NCBI GenBank assembly: GCA_030827125.1
Contig: JAURFD010000004.1
Coordinates: forward strand, 1-64,000
DNA: 64,000 bases
Source of the DNA: Candidatus Nanopelagicales bacterium
GTDB lineage: Bacteria; Actinomycetota; Actinomycetes; S36-B12
Direction: 5' to 3'
The translations under genes and the position numbers were made by a program. The notes under the pieces were generated by a model that saw nothing but the letters and a program-made list of their open reading frames with translations, searched no databases and was not told the DNA's origin. Positions within the stretch are counted from its first letter, which is position 1. Each line of letters begins with the position of its first letter. Positions 51,668-61,319 of this stretch are shown here, piece by piece.

Positions 51668-54004
51668 CTAGGCCACCGGGGCCGACGGCTGCTCCTCGCC
51701 GACCGCGATCGGACGACGCTTGGAGATCACCACGGCGACCACGACGATGAGCGCCGCGACGATCGCAATGACCCAGCGCAGGGTCGTGTTGGCGCCCTCG
51801 CCGATCGACAGGCCGACGACGGCCGGGGCGATGAGCAGTGCCACGAGGTTCATGACCTTGATCAGCGGGTTGATGGCCGGACCAGCGGTGTCCTTGAACG
51901 GATCGCCCACGGTGTCGCCGATGACCGTGGCGGCATGCGCCTCGGATCCCTTGCCACCGAAGTTGCCGTCCTCGACGTACTTCTTGGCGTTGTCCCAGGC
52001 GCCACCGGAGTTGGACAGGAAGACAGCCATGAGCACGCCCGTCGCAATGGTGCCGGCGAGGTAGGCGCCGAGCGCACCGACGCCTAGGCCGAAGCCGACG
52101 GCGATCGGAGCGAGCACGGCCAGCAGACCGGGCGTGATCAGCTCGCGCAGCGAATCTCGCGTGACGATGTCAACGACCTTGCCGTACTCCGGCTTCTCCG
52201 TGCCCTCCATGATGCCCGGGTGCTCGCGGAACTGACGGCGCACCTCGAAGATCACCGCGCCCGCAGCGCGCGAGACTGCGTTGATCGCGAGGCCGGAGAA
52301 GAAGAACACGACCGAAGCGCCGATGATGAGGCCGACGAGGTTGGCCGGGTTGGCCACGTCGAGCACACCGGAGTACTGCAGCAGGTCGGAGATGCTGCGG
52401 ATCGACTCGCCCGCGGCGTCACCCGCCTGCGCGGTGGCGCCCACGACGGCGTCACGGAAGGCGCCGAAGAGCGCCGTGGCCGCGAGCACGGCGGTAGCGA
52501 TCGCGATGCCCTTGGTGATGGCCTTGGTGGAGTTGCCGACGGCATCGAGTCGCGTGAGGACCGCGGCACCCTCTCCCTCGACATCACCGGACATCTCAGC
52601 GATCCCCTGGGCGTTGTCGGAGACCGGCCCGAAGGTGTCCATCGACACGATGACACCGACCGTGGTGAGCAGGCCGGTGCCGGCCAGCGCGATGGCGAAG
52701 AGGCCGAGGATCACGACGCCGCCACCGAGCAGGTAGGCGCCGTACACCGCGGCACCGATGACCAGGGCGGAGTACACCGCCGACTCTAGGCCGATGGAGA
52801 TGCCGGCGAGGATGACCGTCGCCGGCCCGGTCAGCGAGCTCTTCGCAACATCATCGACCGGACGACGATTCGTCTCGGTGAAGTACGCCGTGAGCTGCTG
52901 GATAACAGCCGCGAGGACGATGCCGATGATCACGGCACCGATGACGTAGAGGCGCGGGTTGAGCGGGTTGCCCTCGCCGAGTGTCTCGGCGGCCAGGCCA
53001 CCCAGTGAGGTGATCTCATCCCAACTGTTCGGCACGAAGACGAAGACGGCGACGAGCACGAGCAGTGCGGAGATCACCGCGGAGATGAAGAAGCCTCGGT
53101 TGATGGCGCTCATGCCCGAGCGGTCCGTCGCTCGTGGCGAAACCGCGAAGATGCCGATGACGGCCGTGATCACTCCAATGGCCGGGATGACCAGGGGAAG
53201 CACGAGACCGAGTTCGCCGAAGGCCGCCTTGCCGAGGATCAGCGCGGCGACGAGGGTCACGGCGTAGGACTCAAAGAGGTCGGCTGCCATGCCGGCGCAG
53301 TCACCGACGTTGTCACCGACGTTGTCGGCGATGGTGGCCGCGTTGCGCGGGTCGTCCTCGGGGATGCCCTGCTCAACCTTGCCCACCAGGTCAGCGCCGA
53401 CGTCCGCCGCCTTGGTGAAGATGCCGCCACCGACACGCATGAACATCGCGAGCAGTGCGGCGCCGAAGCCGAAGCCCTCAAGAACCTTCGGGGCTTCACC
53501 GGCGTAGACGAGAACGACGATCGCGGCACCAAGCAGGCCGAGGCCCACCGTGAACATGCCGGCGACGCCACCGGTGCGGAAGGCGATGCGCATCGCCTTC
53601 TGCTCTCCCGACTCGTTGGCGGCGGCGGCCACGCGCACATTGCCGCGAACGGCGAGCCACATGCCCATGTAGCCGGTGATCGCGGAGAAGACCGCGCCCA
53701 CGAGGAAGAAGATGGATCGCCCGATTCGTTCGCTCGTTGTCTCCGCGGGAAGCACGAAGAGAACGAAGAAGACGATGACCGCGAAGATGCCGAGCGTCTT
53801 GAACTGACGGCTCAGGTACGCGGAGGCACCCTCCTGGACCGCCGCGGCGATCTCCCGCATCTTGGGCGTGCCCTCGCTGGCGCTGAGAACCTCGCGCACG
53901 AGGATGAAGGCAACGAAGAGGGCAAGGACGGCGATCACGGCGACAACGCCGACGGTGACCATATTGGTCCCGGCGAGCTCGATCGCGGCTGTTTCGGTGG
54001 GCAT
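51668..54004 (-). CDS. hppA: membrane-bound proton-pumping pyrophosphatase
   Basis: A 778-aa protein with about 16 membrane segments that couples pyrophosphate hydrolysis to proton export. DVGADLVGKVEQGIPEDDPRN and DNVGDNVGDCAGMAADLFESY are the pyrophosphate and Mg2+ sites. The selectivity motif reads GNSTKA; a lysine here marks the K+-independent subfamily, while K+-dependent members have alanine. ATG 54004 follows CAGGAGA. It is divergent from the helicase at 54112 and followed by a hairpin before topA. Confidence 0.95.
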   Translation of the reverse strand: MPTETAAIELAGTNMVTVGVVAVIAVLALFVAFILVREVLSASEGTPKMREIAAAVQEGASAYLSRQFKTLGIFAVIVFFVLFVLPAETTSERIGRSIFFLVGAVFSAITGYMGMWLAVRGNVRVAAAANESGEQKAMRIAFRTGGVAGMFTVGLGLLGAAIVVLVYAGEAPKVLEGFGFGAALLAMFMRVGGGIFTKAADVGADLVGKVEQGIPEDDPRNAATIADNVGDNVGDCAGMAADLFESYAVTLVAALILGKAAFGELGLVLPLVIPAIGVITAVIGIFAVSPRATDRSGMSAINRGFFISAVISALLVLVAVFVFVPNSWDEITSLGGLAAETLGEGNPLNPRLYVIGAVIIGIVLAAVIQQLTAYFTETNRRPVDDVAKSSLTGPATVILAGISIGLESAVYSALVIGAAVYGAYLLGGGVVILGLFAIALAGTGLLTTVGVIVSMDTFGPVSDNAQGIAEMSGDVEGEGAAVLTRLDAVGNSTKAITKGIAIATAVLAATALFGAFRDAVVGATAQAGDAAGESIRSISDLLQYSGVLDVANPANLVGLIIGASVVFFFSGLAINAVSRAAGAVIFEVRRQFREHPGIMEGTEKPEYGKVVDIVTRDSLRELITPGLLAVLAPIAVGFGLGVGALGAYLAGTIATGVLMAVFLSNSGGAWDNAKKYVEDGNFGGKGSEAHAATVIGDTVGDPFKDTAGPAINPLIKVMNLVALLIAPAVVGLSIGEGANTTLRWVIAIVAALIVVVAVVISKRRPIAVGEEQPSAPVA

Positions 54005-54111
54005 GGGTCTCCTGGCTATGCGTCGGGGCCGTGTAACGGGCCGAAACTCCGCGGAATCTTACGCACGCGCCGAAAGGCGTGACATCGGACCCCTCAGACA
54101 AGATGGGGTCG

Positions 54112-56451
54112 ATGGACACTCCCGAGCTTCCCGAGGCTCTCCGCGGACGGGCCGCCGAGTCCCTTCGCCACGCTCAATTCCTGCCGGAGCGGGCCGGGGA
54201 GACCGGCCCTTGGCCTGGTTGGGCCAACCCCGAACTCCTACGTGCCCTCAATCAGTCCGGTATCGGGGCCCCCTGGAGCCATCAGGTCGAAGCCGCCCAG
54301 AGCGCCCACGATGGCCACCATGTCGTTGTCGCCACCGGGACCGCCTCCGGCAAGACCCTCGCCATGTGGCTGCCCGCGCTCAGTTCAGTACTCGACGATC
54401 CCGACGCCGCGACAGTCCTCTACCTCGCCCCCACCAAGGCCCTCGCCCACGATCAGCTCACCGCGCTCACGGCGCTCACTCTGCCGGGAGTGCGTGCGGC
54501 GACCTACGACGGCGACACACCCCCGGATGAACGCGCCTGGGTGCGGTCACATGCGAACTTCGTCCTGAGCAATCCTGACCTCGTGCACCGATCCATGCTG
54601 CCGCGACACACATCGTGGTCCCGCTTCCTCCGCAACCTGCGGTTCATCCTCATTGATGAGGCCCATCACTACCGCGGCTTGTTCGGATCGCACGTCTCGC
54701 TCGTTGTCCGACGACTTCGCCGCATGGCCACGTCACTGGGTGCGGAGCCCGTGGTGGTGGCTGCATCGGCCACGATGTCTCACCCGGAGCAATCGGTGGC
54801 GCGCCTCATCGGCGCCCCTGTCGCGGCAGTCACTACTGACGCGTCAGCGCACGGTGCGGTGACGGCCGCACTCTGGGAGCCGCCGGAAGCCATCGGCATT
54901 GCCCACCACGATCCGCAGCGCCCCACGCCGCGGCGCTCCACGCTGGCCGAGACCGCCGACATCATCGCCGACCTCGCATGCGACGACCGCCGTTCCCTCG
55001 CCTTTATCTCGTCCCGCCGGGGTGCAGAGGCGGTCGCTCAGATGGCACGCGAGGCTGTGGCCGAGATCGATCCCGATCTTGCCGACCGCATCGCGGCCTA
55101 CCGGGGCGGCTATCTGCCGGAGGAACGCCGCGCCCTTGAACGGGGATTGCGTGACGGTCATCTGCGCGCTGTCGCCACCACCAACGCCCTCGAACTCGGT
55201 ATCGACATCAGCGGGCTGGACGCGGTCGTCGTCGCCGGGTGGCCCGGCACCCGCGCGTCGCTGTGGCAGCAGTGGGGACGCGCGGGACGACGTGGCGGCC
55301 ACGCGACAGCGATCCTGGTGGCGCGGCAGGACCCCCTCGATCGCTACGTCCTCGACCACCCGGGAGTGATCTTCGATGACCCCATCGAAGCGGTGGTCTT
55401 CGATCCGGCGAATCCGTACATCCTCGGACCCCACCTGCTCGCTGCCTGCGCCGAGTCACCACTCACCGATGAGGCCGCCACACATTGGTTCGGCGACTCG
55501 GCACCGGCGCAGTTGGATCGTCTCGCTGACGACGGACAACTGCGCAAACGCCGAACCGGCTACTACTGGACACAGAAGCACTCCCCTACCGATCGCATCG
55601 ACCTGCGTGGCGAAGCGGCACCCCCCATTCGCATCGTCGAAGAGGGCACCGGTCGACTGCTGGGCACGGTCGAGGCATCGAGAGCGCCGGCGACCGTGCA
55701 CCCCCACGCCGTGTACATGCATCAGGGACTGACCCACATCGTCAGCGAACTCGACCTCGGTGAATCCGTCGCCTTCGTGCACCGCGAGGACGTCACCTAC
55801 GCGACCACCGCGACGGAGATTGCCGACTACCGCATCCTCACCGTGGAGCAGGAGGTGCCCTGGGGCGAAGCCCGTCTGTGCCTTGGTGAGATTGAGGTCA
55901 CCTCCCAGGTGGTCGGCTTCCTCAAGCGACGTGTGACCACCGGCGAGATCCTCGGCCAGGAGGGACTCGACATGCCCGAGCGGACCCTGCGCACGCGAGG
56001 CGTGTGGTGGACGGTGAGCGACGACCAACTGGCGCGGATCCTGAGCGAAGGCGATCTCGATATCGCGGGTGCGGCGCATGCGGCGGAGCACGCCTCCATC
56101 GGACTCATGCCCCTGGTGGCGACCTGTGATCGCTGGGACATTGGCGGAGTTTCCACGCCTCGACACCCAGACACCGATCGCTGCACCGTGGTCGTCTACG
56201 ACGGTCACGCAGGCGGCGCGGGATTCGCCGATCGCGGCTTTGCCGTGGCTGCTACCTGGCTGTCCGCCACCCGAGATCTCATCGCGGGCTGCGCCTGCAG
56301 CGCGGGCTGTCCCTCCTGCGTCCAATCCCCCAAGTGCGGCAACGGCAATGAGCCGTTGGACAAGGCCGGTGCGGTTCGGCTGCTCGATGTCCTGCTTAGC
56401 GGAGCGCCCGCCTCCGCGGTCATGCCGGACCCGCTCGCGCCCGCCCGGTGA
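54112..56451 (+). CDS. DEAD/DEAH-box helicase with DUF1998, MrfA-like
   Basis: A 779-aa DNA helicase of the YprA/MrfA type. It has ATGTASGKT as motif I, DEAHHY as motif II, SATMSHPEQ as motif III and a motif VI region QQWGRAGRRG. The C-terminal DUF1998 part ends with a four-cysteine zinc site, CACSAGCPSCVQSPKCGNG, as in Bacillus MrfA, which acts in repair of mitomycin damage. I favour ATG 54112, seven bases after CAAGAT; ATG 54103 and GTG 54079 are alternatives. The end overlaps the convergent pilus gene by 32 bases. M. tuberculosis Rv3649 is at the same place. Confidence 0.85.
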   Translation: MDTPELPEALRGRAAESLRHAQFLPERAGETGPWPGWANPELLRALNQSGIGAPWSHQVEAAQSAHDGHHVVVATGTASGKTLAMWLPALSSVLDDPDAATVLYLAPTKALAHDQLTALTALTLPGVRAATYDGDTPPDERAWVRSHANFVLSNPDLVHRSMLPRHTSWSRFLRNLRFILIDEAHHYRGLFGSHVSLVVRRLRRMATSLGAEPVVVAASATMSHPEQSVARLIGAPVAAVTTDASAHGAVTAALWEPPEAIGIAHHDPQRPTPRRSTLAETADIIADLACDDRRSLAFISSRRGAEAVAQMAREAVAEIDPDLADRIAAYRGGYLPEERRALERGLRDGHLRAVATTNALELGIDISGLDAVVVAGWPGTRASLWQQWGRAGRRGGHATAILVARQDPLDRYVLDHPGVIFDDPIEAVVFDPANPYILGPHLLAACAESPLTDEAATHWFGDSAPAQLDRLADDGQLRKRRTGYYWTQKHSPTDRIDLRGEAAPPIRIVEEGTGRLLGTVEASRAPATVHPHAVYMHQGLTHIVSELDLGESVAFVHREDVTYATTATEIADYRILTVEQEVPWGEARLCLGEIEVTSQVVGFLKRRVTTGEILGQEGLDMPERTLRTRGVWWTVSDDQLARILSEGDLDIAGAAHAAEHASIGLMPLVATCDRWDIGGVSTPRHPDTDRCTVVVYDGHAGGAGFADRGFAVAATWLSATRDLIAGCACSAGCPSCVQSPKCGNGNEPLDKAGAVRLLDVLLSGAPASAVMPDPLAPAR

Positions 56452-56791
56452 TGCGCGGCGGGTTCGGGGACGCGGACAGCCACTCGATGATCGGCGGCAG
56501 CGGAGCCGAGACCACTACCCGCACATTGCCACCCTCGGGGGTGCACTCCTCCAGTCTGACGTCATGCGCTCGGGCGATGCGTTCGGCGAACTCGCATTCG
56601 CGTCCGGGGTGGGTCACCCCGGCGATCGCGGCGAGGTCGGCGGCCGTCGAGGCACGCTGGTGGATGAGGTAGGCCGCGACCATTCCCGTGAGAACTGTTG
56701 CCGCAACGAGGAGGACACCGGCCGCCGCCAGGGTCACGAGCGTGCCGGATCCGCGATCGGCAGCACCCTGGCTCATTGTGCCCGGAGTCAT
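56420..56791 (-). CDS. TadE/G-like Flp pilus-associated protein (Rv3654c-like)
   Basis: A 123-aa membrane or exported protein with DRGSGTLVTLAAAGVLLVAATVL as its pilin-like N-terminal helix, followed by HQRASTAADLAAIAGV, the TadG-type segment. Position after the TadE gene with an ATGA overlap fits Rv3654c-like proteins of the Tad cluster. It likely contributes to pilus assembly as a minor pseudopilin. The last ten residues are coded in the region shared with the helicase gene. Confidence 0.75.
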   Translation of the reverse strand: MTPGTMSQGAADRGSGTLVTLAAAGVLLVAATVLTGMVAAYLIHQRASTAADLAAIAGVTHPGRECEFAERIARAHDVRLEECTPEGGNVRVVVSAPLPPIIEWLSASPNPPRITGRARAGPA

Positions 56792-57168
56792 CGATCCCCG
56801 ACCCCAGAGTTGATCTGACCGGCCCCTGAGTTGATCTGCTCGTAGGCCGCGGTCGCGTCTGCCCGGACGGTGACCTCGAAGCCGGAAAGCACAGGTACCG
56901 GGGGACGTTGAAGAGTGGTCACCTCGGCTCGAACCAGGTCGCCTTCCGTCTGTAGCCGCAGCGACATCCCACTCGGGGGCGGACTGGGCGGCTCACCGCG
57001 GGCCGCCTGACGTGCCGCGGTCTGGGCGACGTCTAAAGCGCGCACATATGTGGCACCAAGAGACGCCGCCCAGACGGCGAACGCCGTGATGACGACGAGG
57101 ACGGGCAGCCCCATCGCGAGTTCCACGGTCACGCTGCCGTGATCGGAAGGGATGTGTCCTCGTCGCAC
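56788..57168 (-). CDS. TadE-like minor pilin
   Basis: A 126-aa protein with SDHGSVTVELAMGLPVLVVITAFAVWAA, the TadE N-terminal helix including the E following the GS(V/A)TVE processing motif. It would be a minor pilin of the Flp/Tad pilus. GTG 57168 starts two bases after the pilin gene. The last residues contain a repeated QINSG(A/V)G produced by a 21-bp tandem duplication. Confidence 0.8.
   Translation of the reverse strand: MRRGHIPSDHGSVTVELAMGLPVLVVITAFAVWAASLGATYVRALDVAQTAARQAARGEPPSPPPSGMSLRLQTEGDLVRAEVTTLQRPPVPVLSGFEVTVRADATAAYEQINSGAGQINSGVGDR
56802..56844. repeat. 21-bp tandem duplication at the 3' end of tadE
   Basis: On the minus strand CAGATCAACTCAGGGGCCGGT is followed at once by CAGATCAACTCTGGGGTCGGG. 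The two units differ at a few bases and code QINSGAG and QINSGVG. Confidence 0.65.
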
Positions 57169-57170
57169 GA

Positions 57171-57368
57171 CTATCCCCCGAAGAACGCGGACAGCGCGCC
57201 GCTGACGAGGGTCCAGAGCGCGTTGCGCATCTCCTCGCTGGTGAGCAACTTGATGAGGATGCCGCCGAATCCTGCTGCGGCGACGGTGCCGACGGCGTAC
57301 TCCGCCGTCGTCATGCCAGCGTCATCCTGGCGAACGCGAACAAGGGCGCGGGTGATGGTGTGTTTCAT
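57171..57368 (-). CDS. Flp pilin-like small protein (DUF4244)
   Basis: A 65-aa protein with DDAGMTTAEYAVGTVAAAGFGGILIKLLTS, the short-pilin form G(M/A)TTAEYA with the invariant glutamate and tyrosine after the processing site, followed by the hydrophobic helix. This is the main pilin of the actinobacterial Tad cluster (Rv3656c-like). ATG 57368 has GGGAGG upstream; the ORF track's extra 13 residues are not needed. The usual tadC neighbour is 1.4 kb away because another gene intervenes. Confidence 0.85.
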   Translation of the reverse strand: MKHTITRALVRVRQDDAGMTTAEYAVGTVAAAGFGGILIKLLTSEEMRNALWTLVSGALSAFFGG

Positions 57369-57515
57369 GGTGCCTCCCATCCGGCGGAACGGCCGGTACG
57401 TGCGCATGGGTTGAGCGCTTCCGAACCGTCTGTCAGGACGACTGTGTGACGGGAGTGGGTCGAGCCAGGCTGTGGACGGGGGCCGTTCGATTTCCCTGGG
57501 GATGACGGGGCGACC

Positions 57516-57521
57516 TACTCT
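57516..57521 (+). promoter_or_regulatory. leaderless -10 box of the propeller gene
   Basis: TACTCT followed by GATGAC and GTG 57528. The 147 bases between this start and that of the divergent pilin gene hold both promoters and nothing else recognised. Confidence 0.5.
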
Positions 57522-57527
57522 GATGAC

Positions 57528-58736
57528 GTGCCATGCCGGGGTCTGTGCCGACGACGGCAGGACGAATCAGCAGTTCCCACTCGGCAACGGCTTCCCCGTC
57601 GTCCTCGCGGTGCGCTGATGGTCGCCGGCGTCCTCGCCCTCGGTGCGAGTTTCACCAGCACCGCGGTGCAGGCCACCGAGGCCGAGACGGTCTGCACGGT
57701 GGCCGATGACCAACTGACCGAGATCAGCGGCATGGCGTTTTCCACACTTCACGAAGGTGTCCTGTGGGTGCACAACGACTCGGGGGATGGCCCGCGCCTC
57801 TATGCCCTGGATACGGCCACCTGCGAGGTCCTCGCCACACTCACGATCAAGGGCATCGAGGCCCGCGACTTCGAAGCGATGGGCACGGGCCTTGACGAAC
57901 GGGGCCGCTCGGTCATCTGGATCGCCGACATCGGCGACAACACCGCTGAGCGCAAGAAGGTCTACCTCCATCGACTCCCGGAACCGGCAGATCTCTCCGA
58001 TCAGAAGGTCACGGCCGACACCTTTGCCGTTCGGTACGACCGGCCGGCCGATGCGGAGGCGATCCTCATCGACGACAGCGCAGTGTGGATCATCACCAAG
58101 GGCTTGGCTGCGGGAACGGTTGAGCAACTCACGCTGCCCCTTCCGGGCAAGGGCCCTCACCGCACCGAGACCGTGGGAGCCGAGGAGGGGCTGGTCACTG
58201 ACGCCGCCATGTCTCCCGGCGGTGATCGCTACGTCGTGCGCGATTACACGGAGGCGCGAATTTATGGTGGGCCGCCACCGGGTGAACTCGTGACTCGACT
58301 GCCGCTCCCGGACCAGATCCAGGGTGAAGCGGTCGCTTGGACTCCGGATGGATTAGCCCTCGTCATCGCGAGTGAGAACGACGACCGCATCCTTCGAGTG
58401 GCCCTTCCCGCTGTCGCGACCTCGCCACCGGCGCCGGACGTGAGCGACATCGACGGGGCGGCCACTACCGAAGAGCCCGCGTCCGAAGGAAATGGCGTCG
58501 CGACACCGTCCGTCAGCGAGTCCGCACCAGAGTCCTCGTCGGCCGATCCCACCAGCACCGGGACGGACGACACCGCCCTGGCCGCCCCGAAAAAGGTCAG
58601 CACGGTGCTCGATCCGGCCGAACAGCTCGGGTCCTTGTCCCTTCTGGCGATCGCCATCAGCGGTGGGGTCTTCCTGATCGCCTCGGTCGCAGTGATCATC
58701 GTTGTCGTGGTTCGTGATCGGCGGCGAACAACGTGA
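57528..58736 (+). CDS. surface-anchored propeller-like protein
   Basis: A 402-aa exported protein. An extended N-terminal signal (MVAGVLALGASFTSTAVQA from about residue 31) is followed by a repeating-blade domain (LTEISGMAFSTLHEGVLWVHNDSGDGPRLYAL; GIEARDFEAMGTG; VIWIADIGDNTAERKKVYLHRL), a Ser/Thr/Glu-rich stalk of about 70 residues and a C-terminal membrane segment (LSLLAIAISGGVFLIASVAVIIVVVV) with RDRRRTT inside. Blades of the type ISG-HNDSGD-DIGDN are seen in bacterial secreted propellers of unknown ligand. It sits inside the Tad cluster on the opposite strand and may be a cell-surface receptor. Confidence 0.75.
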   Translation: MPCRGLCRRRQDESAVPTRQRLPRRPRGALMVAGVLALGASFTSTAVQATEAETVCTVADDQLTEISGMAFSTLHEGVLWVHNDSGDGPRLYALDTATCEVLATLTIKGIEARDFEAMGTGLDERGRSVIWIADIGDNTAERKKVYLHRLPEPADLSDQKVTADTFAVRYDRPADAEAILIDDSAVWIITKGLAAGTVEQLTLPLPGKGPHRTETVGAEEGLVTDAAMSPGGDRYVVRDYTEARIYGGPPPGELVTRLPLPDQIQGEAVAWTPDGLALVIASENDDRILRVALPAVATSPPAPDVSDIDGAATTEEPASEGNGVATPSVSESAPESSSADPTSTGTDDTALAAPKKVSTVLDPAEQLGSLSLLAIAISGGVFLIASVAVIIVVVVRDRRRTT

Positions 58737-58753
58737 CCGCCCTCGCGCAAGGC

Positions 58754-59467
58754 CTAGCGCGCCAACAGTGGCGCAGCGAGCGAGACCACCACGGGAACGA
58801 CACCGAGCAGCACGAAGGCCGGCAGGAAGCACGCGGCGAGTGGGCCTACCGCGCGAACGCCCGCGGCTCTCGCGGCTGCCTCGCCGCGGCTACGTTCACT
58901 TCGACGCAGGTCATCGGCGACCCCTACGAGGAGCGGGGCTAGTGGGGCTCCGGTGTCCGACGAGCGCGCAGCCACGCGAGCAATGGGCGCCAGTGCCGAC
59001 TCGGCGCCGAATGACTGCCAGGCGACCGCGGGGCTCGCGCCAAGGTCCAGGGCACTGGCGAGGGCGCGCAGGTGCTCGGCCACCGGGCTGTCCATCGCAT
59101 CACCGACCGCACGCACGGCCCGCACGGTCGGTGCACCCGAGAGCAGGCACGCGGCGAGAAGGTCGGCACTGACGGCGGACTGCGCTTGGAGAGCCTCACG
59201 CCGCTGGCGATCGGCCCGTGACTCCAGGCGTCCAATGAGGACGGGCACGGCGATGGCGATCCCGATGCCCAAGAGGACACCGAACCAGCCACCCCAAAGG
59301 AAGGCGAACACCACCCCACAGGCCGCGGCAACGATGCGCACGACGCGGGGATCGCCGAATTGCGGTCCGCGGACGTGACCGGAGGGCTCCCGGTGCCGCG
59401 GTCGGTATCGAGGCGGAATGAGGAGCGCGCAAGCGACCACGGCCAGACTTGCGACCAGGAAGATCAC
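58754..59467 (-). CDS. tadC: TadC-like pilus platform protein (T2SSF)
   Basis: A 237-aa inner-membrane protein with a T2SS protein F domain (SAVSADLLAACLLSGAPTVRAVRAVGDAM) and C-terminal membrane segments (VGPLAACFLPAFVLLGVVPVVVSL). It forms the membrane platform of the Tad pilus with TadB. GTG 59467 overlaps the TadB stop as GTGA and has GGAGG upstream. Its end faces the propeller gene's end 17 bases away. Confidence 0.83.
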   Translation of the reverse strand: MIFLVASLAVVACALLIPPRYRPRHREPSGHVRGPQFGDPRVVRIVAAACGVVFAFLWGGWFGVLLGIGIAIAVPVLIGRLESRADRQRREALQAQSAVSADLLAACLLSGAPTVRAVRAVGDAMDSPVAEHLRALASALDLGASPAVAWQSFGAESALAPIARVAARSSDTGAPLAPLLVGVADDLRRSERSRGEAAARAAGVRAVGPLAACFLPAFVLLGVVPVVVSLAAPLLAR

Positions 59468-60147
59468 AGCAGTGCCTCCACCCGGCGCACAATGCGTTGC
59501 GACCACACCAGGCCCAGTCCCATGAGTGCCAGGCCGAGACCGAGACACGCGAGTCCTACAGCGGACCCAATGAGCCACGACACGGGATCCACGCCGAGCG
59601 CGTAGCCCATCCCCAGCCCAATGACGGGCAGCGCCGCCAGCATGCGCGATGTCGCGCGCGGAGCCGCGAGATGCGCCATGAGTTGAACCCGGACGTCCTC
59701 CGCATTGCGCTCCTGCGCCACCAATCGATCCAGTGCCGCGGCGAGTCCGGCGCCATGGCCCTCAGCCACGCTCCAACAGGCGCCGACCGGACCAAGCAAC
59801 TCGCACCCGGGGACCGCAGCATCCGCGCGGAATGCCGCCGCGACATCCCCTCCGAAGCGCGCAGCCGCGCGAGCCCGGGGAGCCAGGGACTCCGGGTAGG
59901 ACCGCAGCAACGCGTGCCGAATCGGCTGCCCCGCCGTGAGTTCCACGGCGAATTCGGCGGTGGCCTCGCGGATGTCTGCCCGCGCCTCCGCGCGGCGACC
60001 GGCGCCGCGCAGGCGGGGCCACGGGTGCCGCCAGCGCGGCACACCCTGTTGACCGAGCACATCCCTTGCGGGATATCGACGTGGTCGCGGCGGTGCTAGC
60101 AACCACAGAGCGACGACCGCAAGTACAGCCACGAGCACCGGCGCCAT
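59464..60147 (-). CDS. tadB: TadB-like pilus platform protein (T2SSF)
   Basis: A 227-aa membrane protein with an N-terminal segment (VLVAVLAVVALWLLAPP), a T2SS F domain (ATAEFAVELTAGQPIRHALLRSYPE) and two C-terminal segments (ALPVIGLGMGYALG, AVGLACLGLGLALMGLGLVW). It partners TadC. Its ATG overlaps the TadA stop by one base. Confidence 0.83.
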   Translation of the reverse strand: MAPVLVAVLAVVALWLLAPPRPRRYPARDVLGQQGVPRWRHPWPRLRGAGRRAEARADIREATAEFAVELTAGQPIRHALLRSYPESLAPRARAAARFGGDVAAAFRADAAVPGCELLGPVGACWSVAEGHGAGLAAALDRLVAQERNAEDVRVQLMAHLAAPRATSRMLAALPVIGLGMGYALGVDPVSWLIGSAVGLACLGLGLALMGLGLVWSQRIVRRVEALL

Positions 60148-61319
60148 TAGCGCCCACCCTGAGCCGCATCCCGGCGCCCGACCATCGATCGCAAGTCATC
60201 GAGACCGGGTCCCACATGCCAACCGTGCGCCGCGCGGGTCAGGGCAGGAACGGCGCTGGCACGTCCGCCCGCGTCCTTCACCACGTGGAGTGCGGACACC
60301 CGGCGACCGGACCGCTGACGCTCGACGTGGATGACGACATGGAGGCCGGCAGAGATCAGGGAATGCACCGCGTCGCGGGGAAGGCCCGCCATCAGCCCGA
60401 GTGCCTCGAGCCGCGCGGGTACGTCCTCCGGGGAGTTCGCGTGCACGGTGCCGCAGCCACCCTCGTGACCGGTATTTAGTGCCGCGAGCAAGTCGACGAC
60501 CTCCGGGCCACGCACCTCACCGACGACGAGACGGTCCGGACGCATGCGCAGTGCCTGGCGGACGAGATCCCGCAGGCTCACTGCTCCCGCCCCCTCGACA
60601 TTCGGCGGACGCGCCTCCAGTCGCACAACGTGGGGGTGCTCAGGTCGGAGTTCGGCGGAATCTTCAACGATGAGCACTCGGTCAGCCGGCGAGACCATCC
60701 CCAGGAGAGTGGCCAGGATCGTGGTCTTGCCCGAGCCGGTGCCACCCGTGATCACAAAGGCCAGTCGCGCGTCGATAACGTCGCGCAGCCAGGCCGCACC
60801 TTCACCATCGATGGTGTCCGATGCGATCAACTCGTCGAGGGTGAAGGCCCGGCGGCGAGGGATCCGCAGGGAGATCGATGCGCAGCCCTGCGCCACCGGA
60901 GGAATCACCGCGTGCAAACGAGACCCGTCGGGCAATCGTGCGTCGACGAAGGGAGCGGCCTCGTCCAAGCGCCGCCCCGCGGCAGCGGCCAGTCGCTGTG
61001 CGAGAAGGAGGACCGCAGAGGGATCGGCGAAGACAACGTGACTGCGCTCGAGTCCGCTGCCCCGATCAAGCCACACCTCATCAGGAGCGTTGACGAGGAT
61101 GTCTGTCACCGCGGGGTCGCGCACAAGAGATTGCAGCGGTCCGCTGCCGGTGAATTCGTCACGCAGGTCGGAGATGAGTCGCAGCAGCGATTCGGCGCCG
61201 ACCGCGAGGCCCTCCTCCCGGAGCAACTCAGCAACGCGGGCAGCGCTAGGGGCCGTGCCTGCCCCACCGTCGATGAGCCGACGACGCACTCTGTCGACGA
61301 GCAACGTGTCCGTCATCAC
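60147..61319 (-). CDS. tadA: Tad pilus secretion ATPase TadA (CpaF)
   Basis: A 390-aa hexameric ATPase that powers pilus assembly. It has an N-terminal region with GPLQSLVRDPAVTDILVNAPDEVWLDR, the Walker A GGTGSGKTTILATLL, an Asp box VLIVEDSAEL, Walker B RPDRLVVGEVRGPE and the His box TGHEGGCGTVHANSPED. GTG 61319 overlaps the ssd stop, and the order ssd-tadA-tadB-tadC with overlaps indicates a single operon. Confidence 0.93.
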   Translation of the reverse strand: MMTDTLLVDRVRRRLIDGGAGTAPSAARVAELLREEGLAVGAESLLRLISDLRDEFTGSGPLQSLVRDPAVTDILVNAPDEVWLDRGSGLERSHVVFADPSAVLLLAQRLAAAAGRRLDEAAPFVDARLPDGSRLHAVIPPVAQGCASISLRIPRRRAFTLDELIASDTIDGEGAAWLRDVIDARLAFVITGGTGSGKTTILATLLGMVSPADRVLIVEDSAELRPEHPHVVRLEARPPNVEGAGAVSLRDLVRQALRMRPDRLVVGEVRGPEVVDLLAALNTGHEGGCGTVHANSPEDVPARLEALGLMAGLPRDAVHSLISAGLHVVIHVERQRSGRRVSALHVVKDAGGRASAVPALTRAAHGWHVGPGLDDLRSMVGRRDAAQGGR

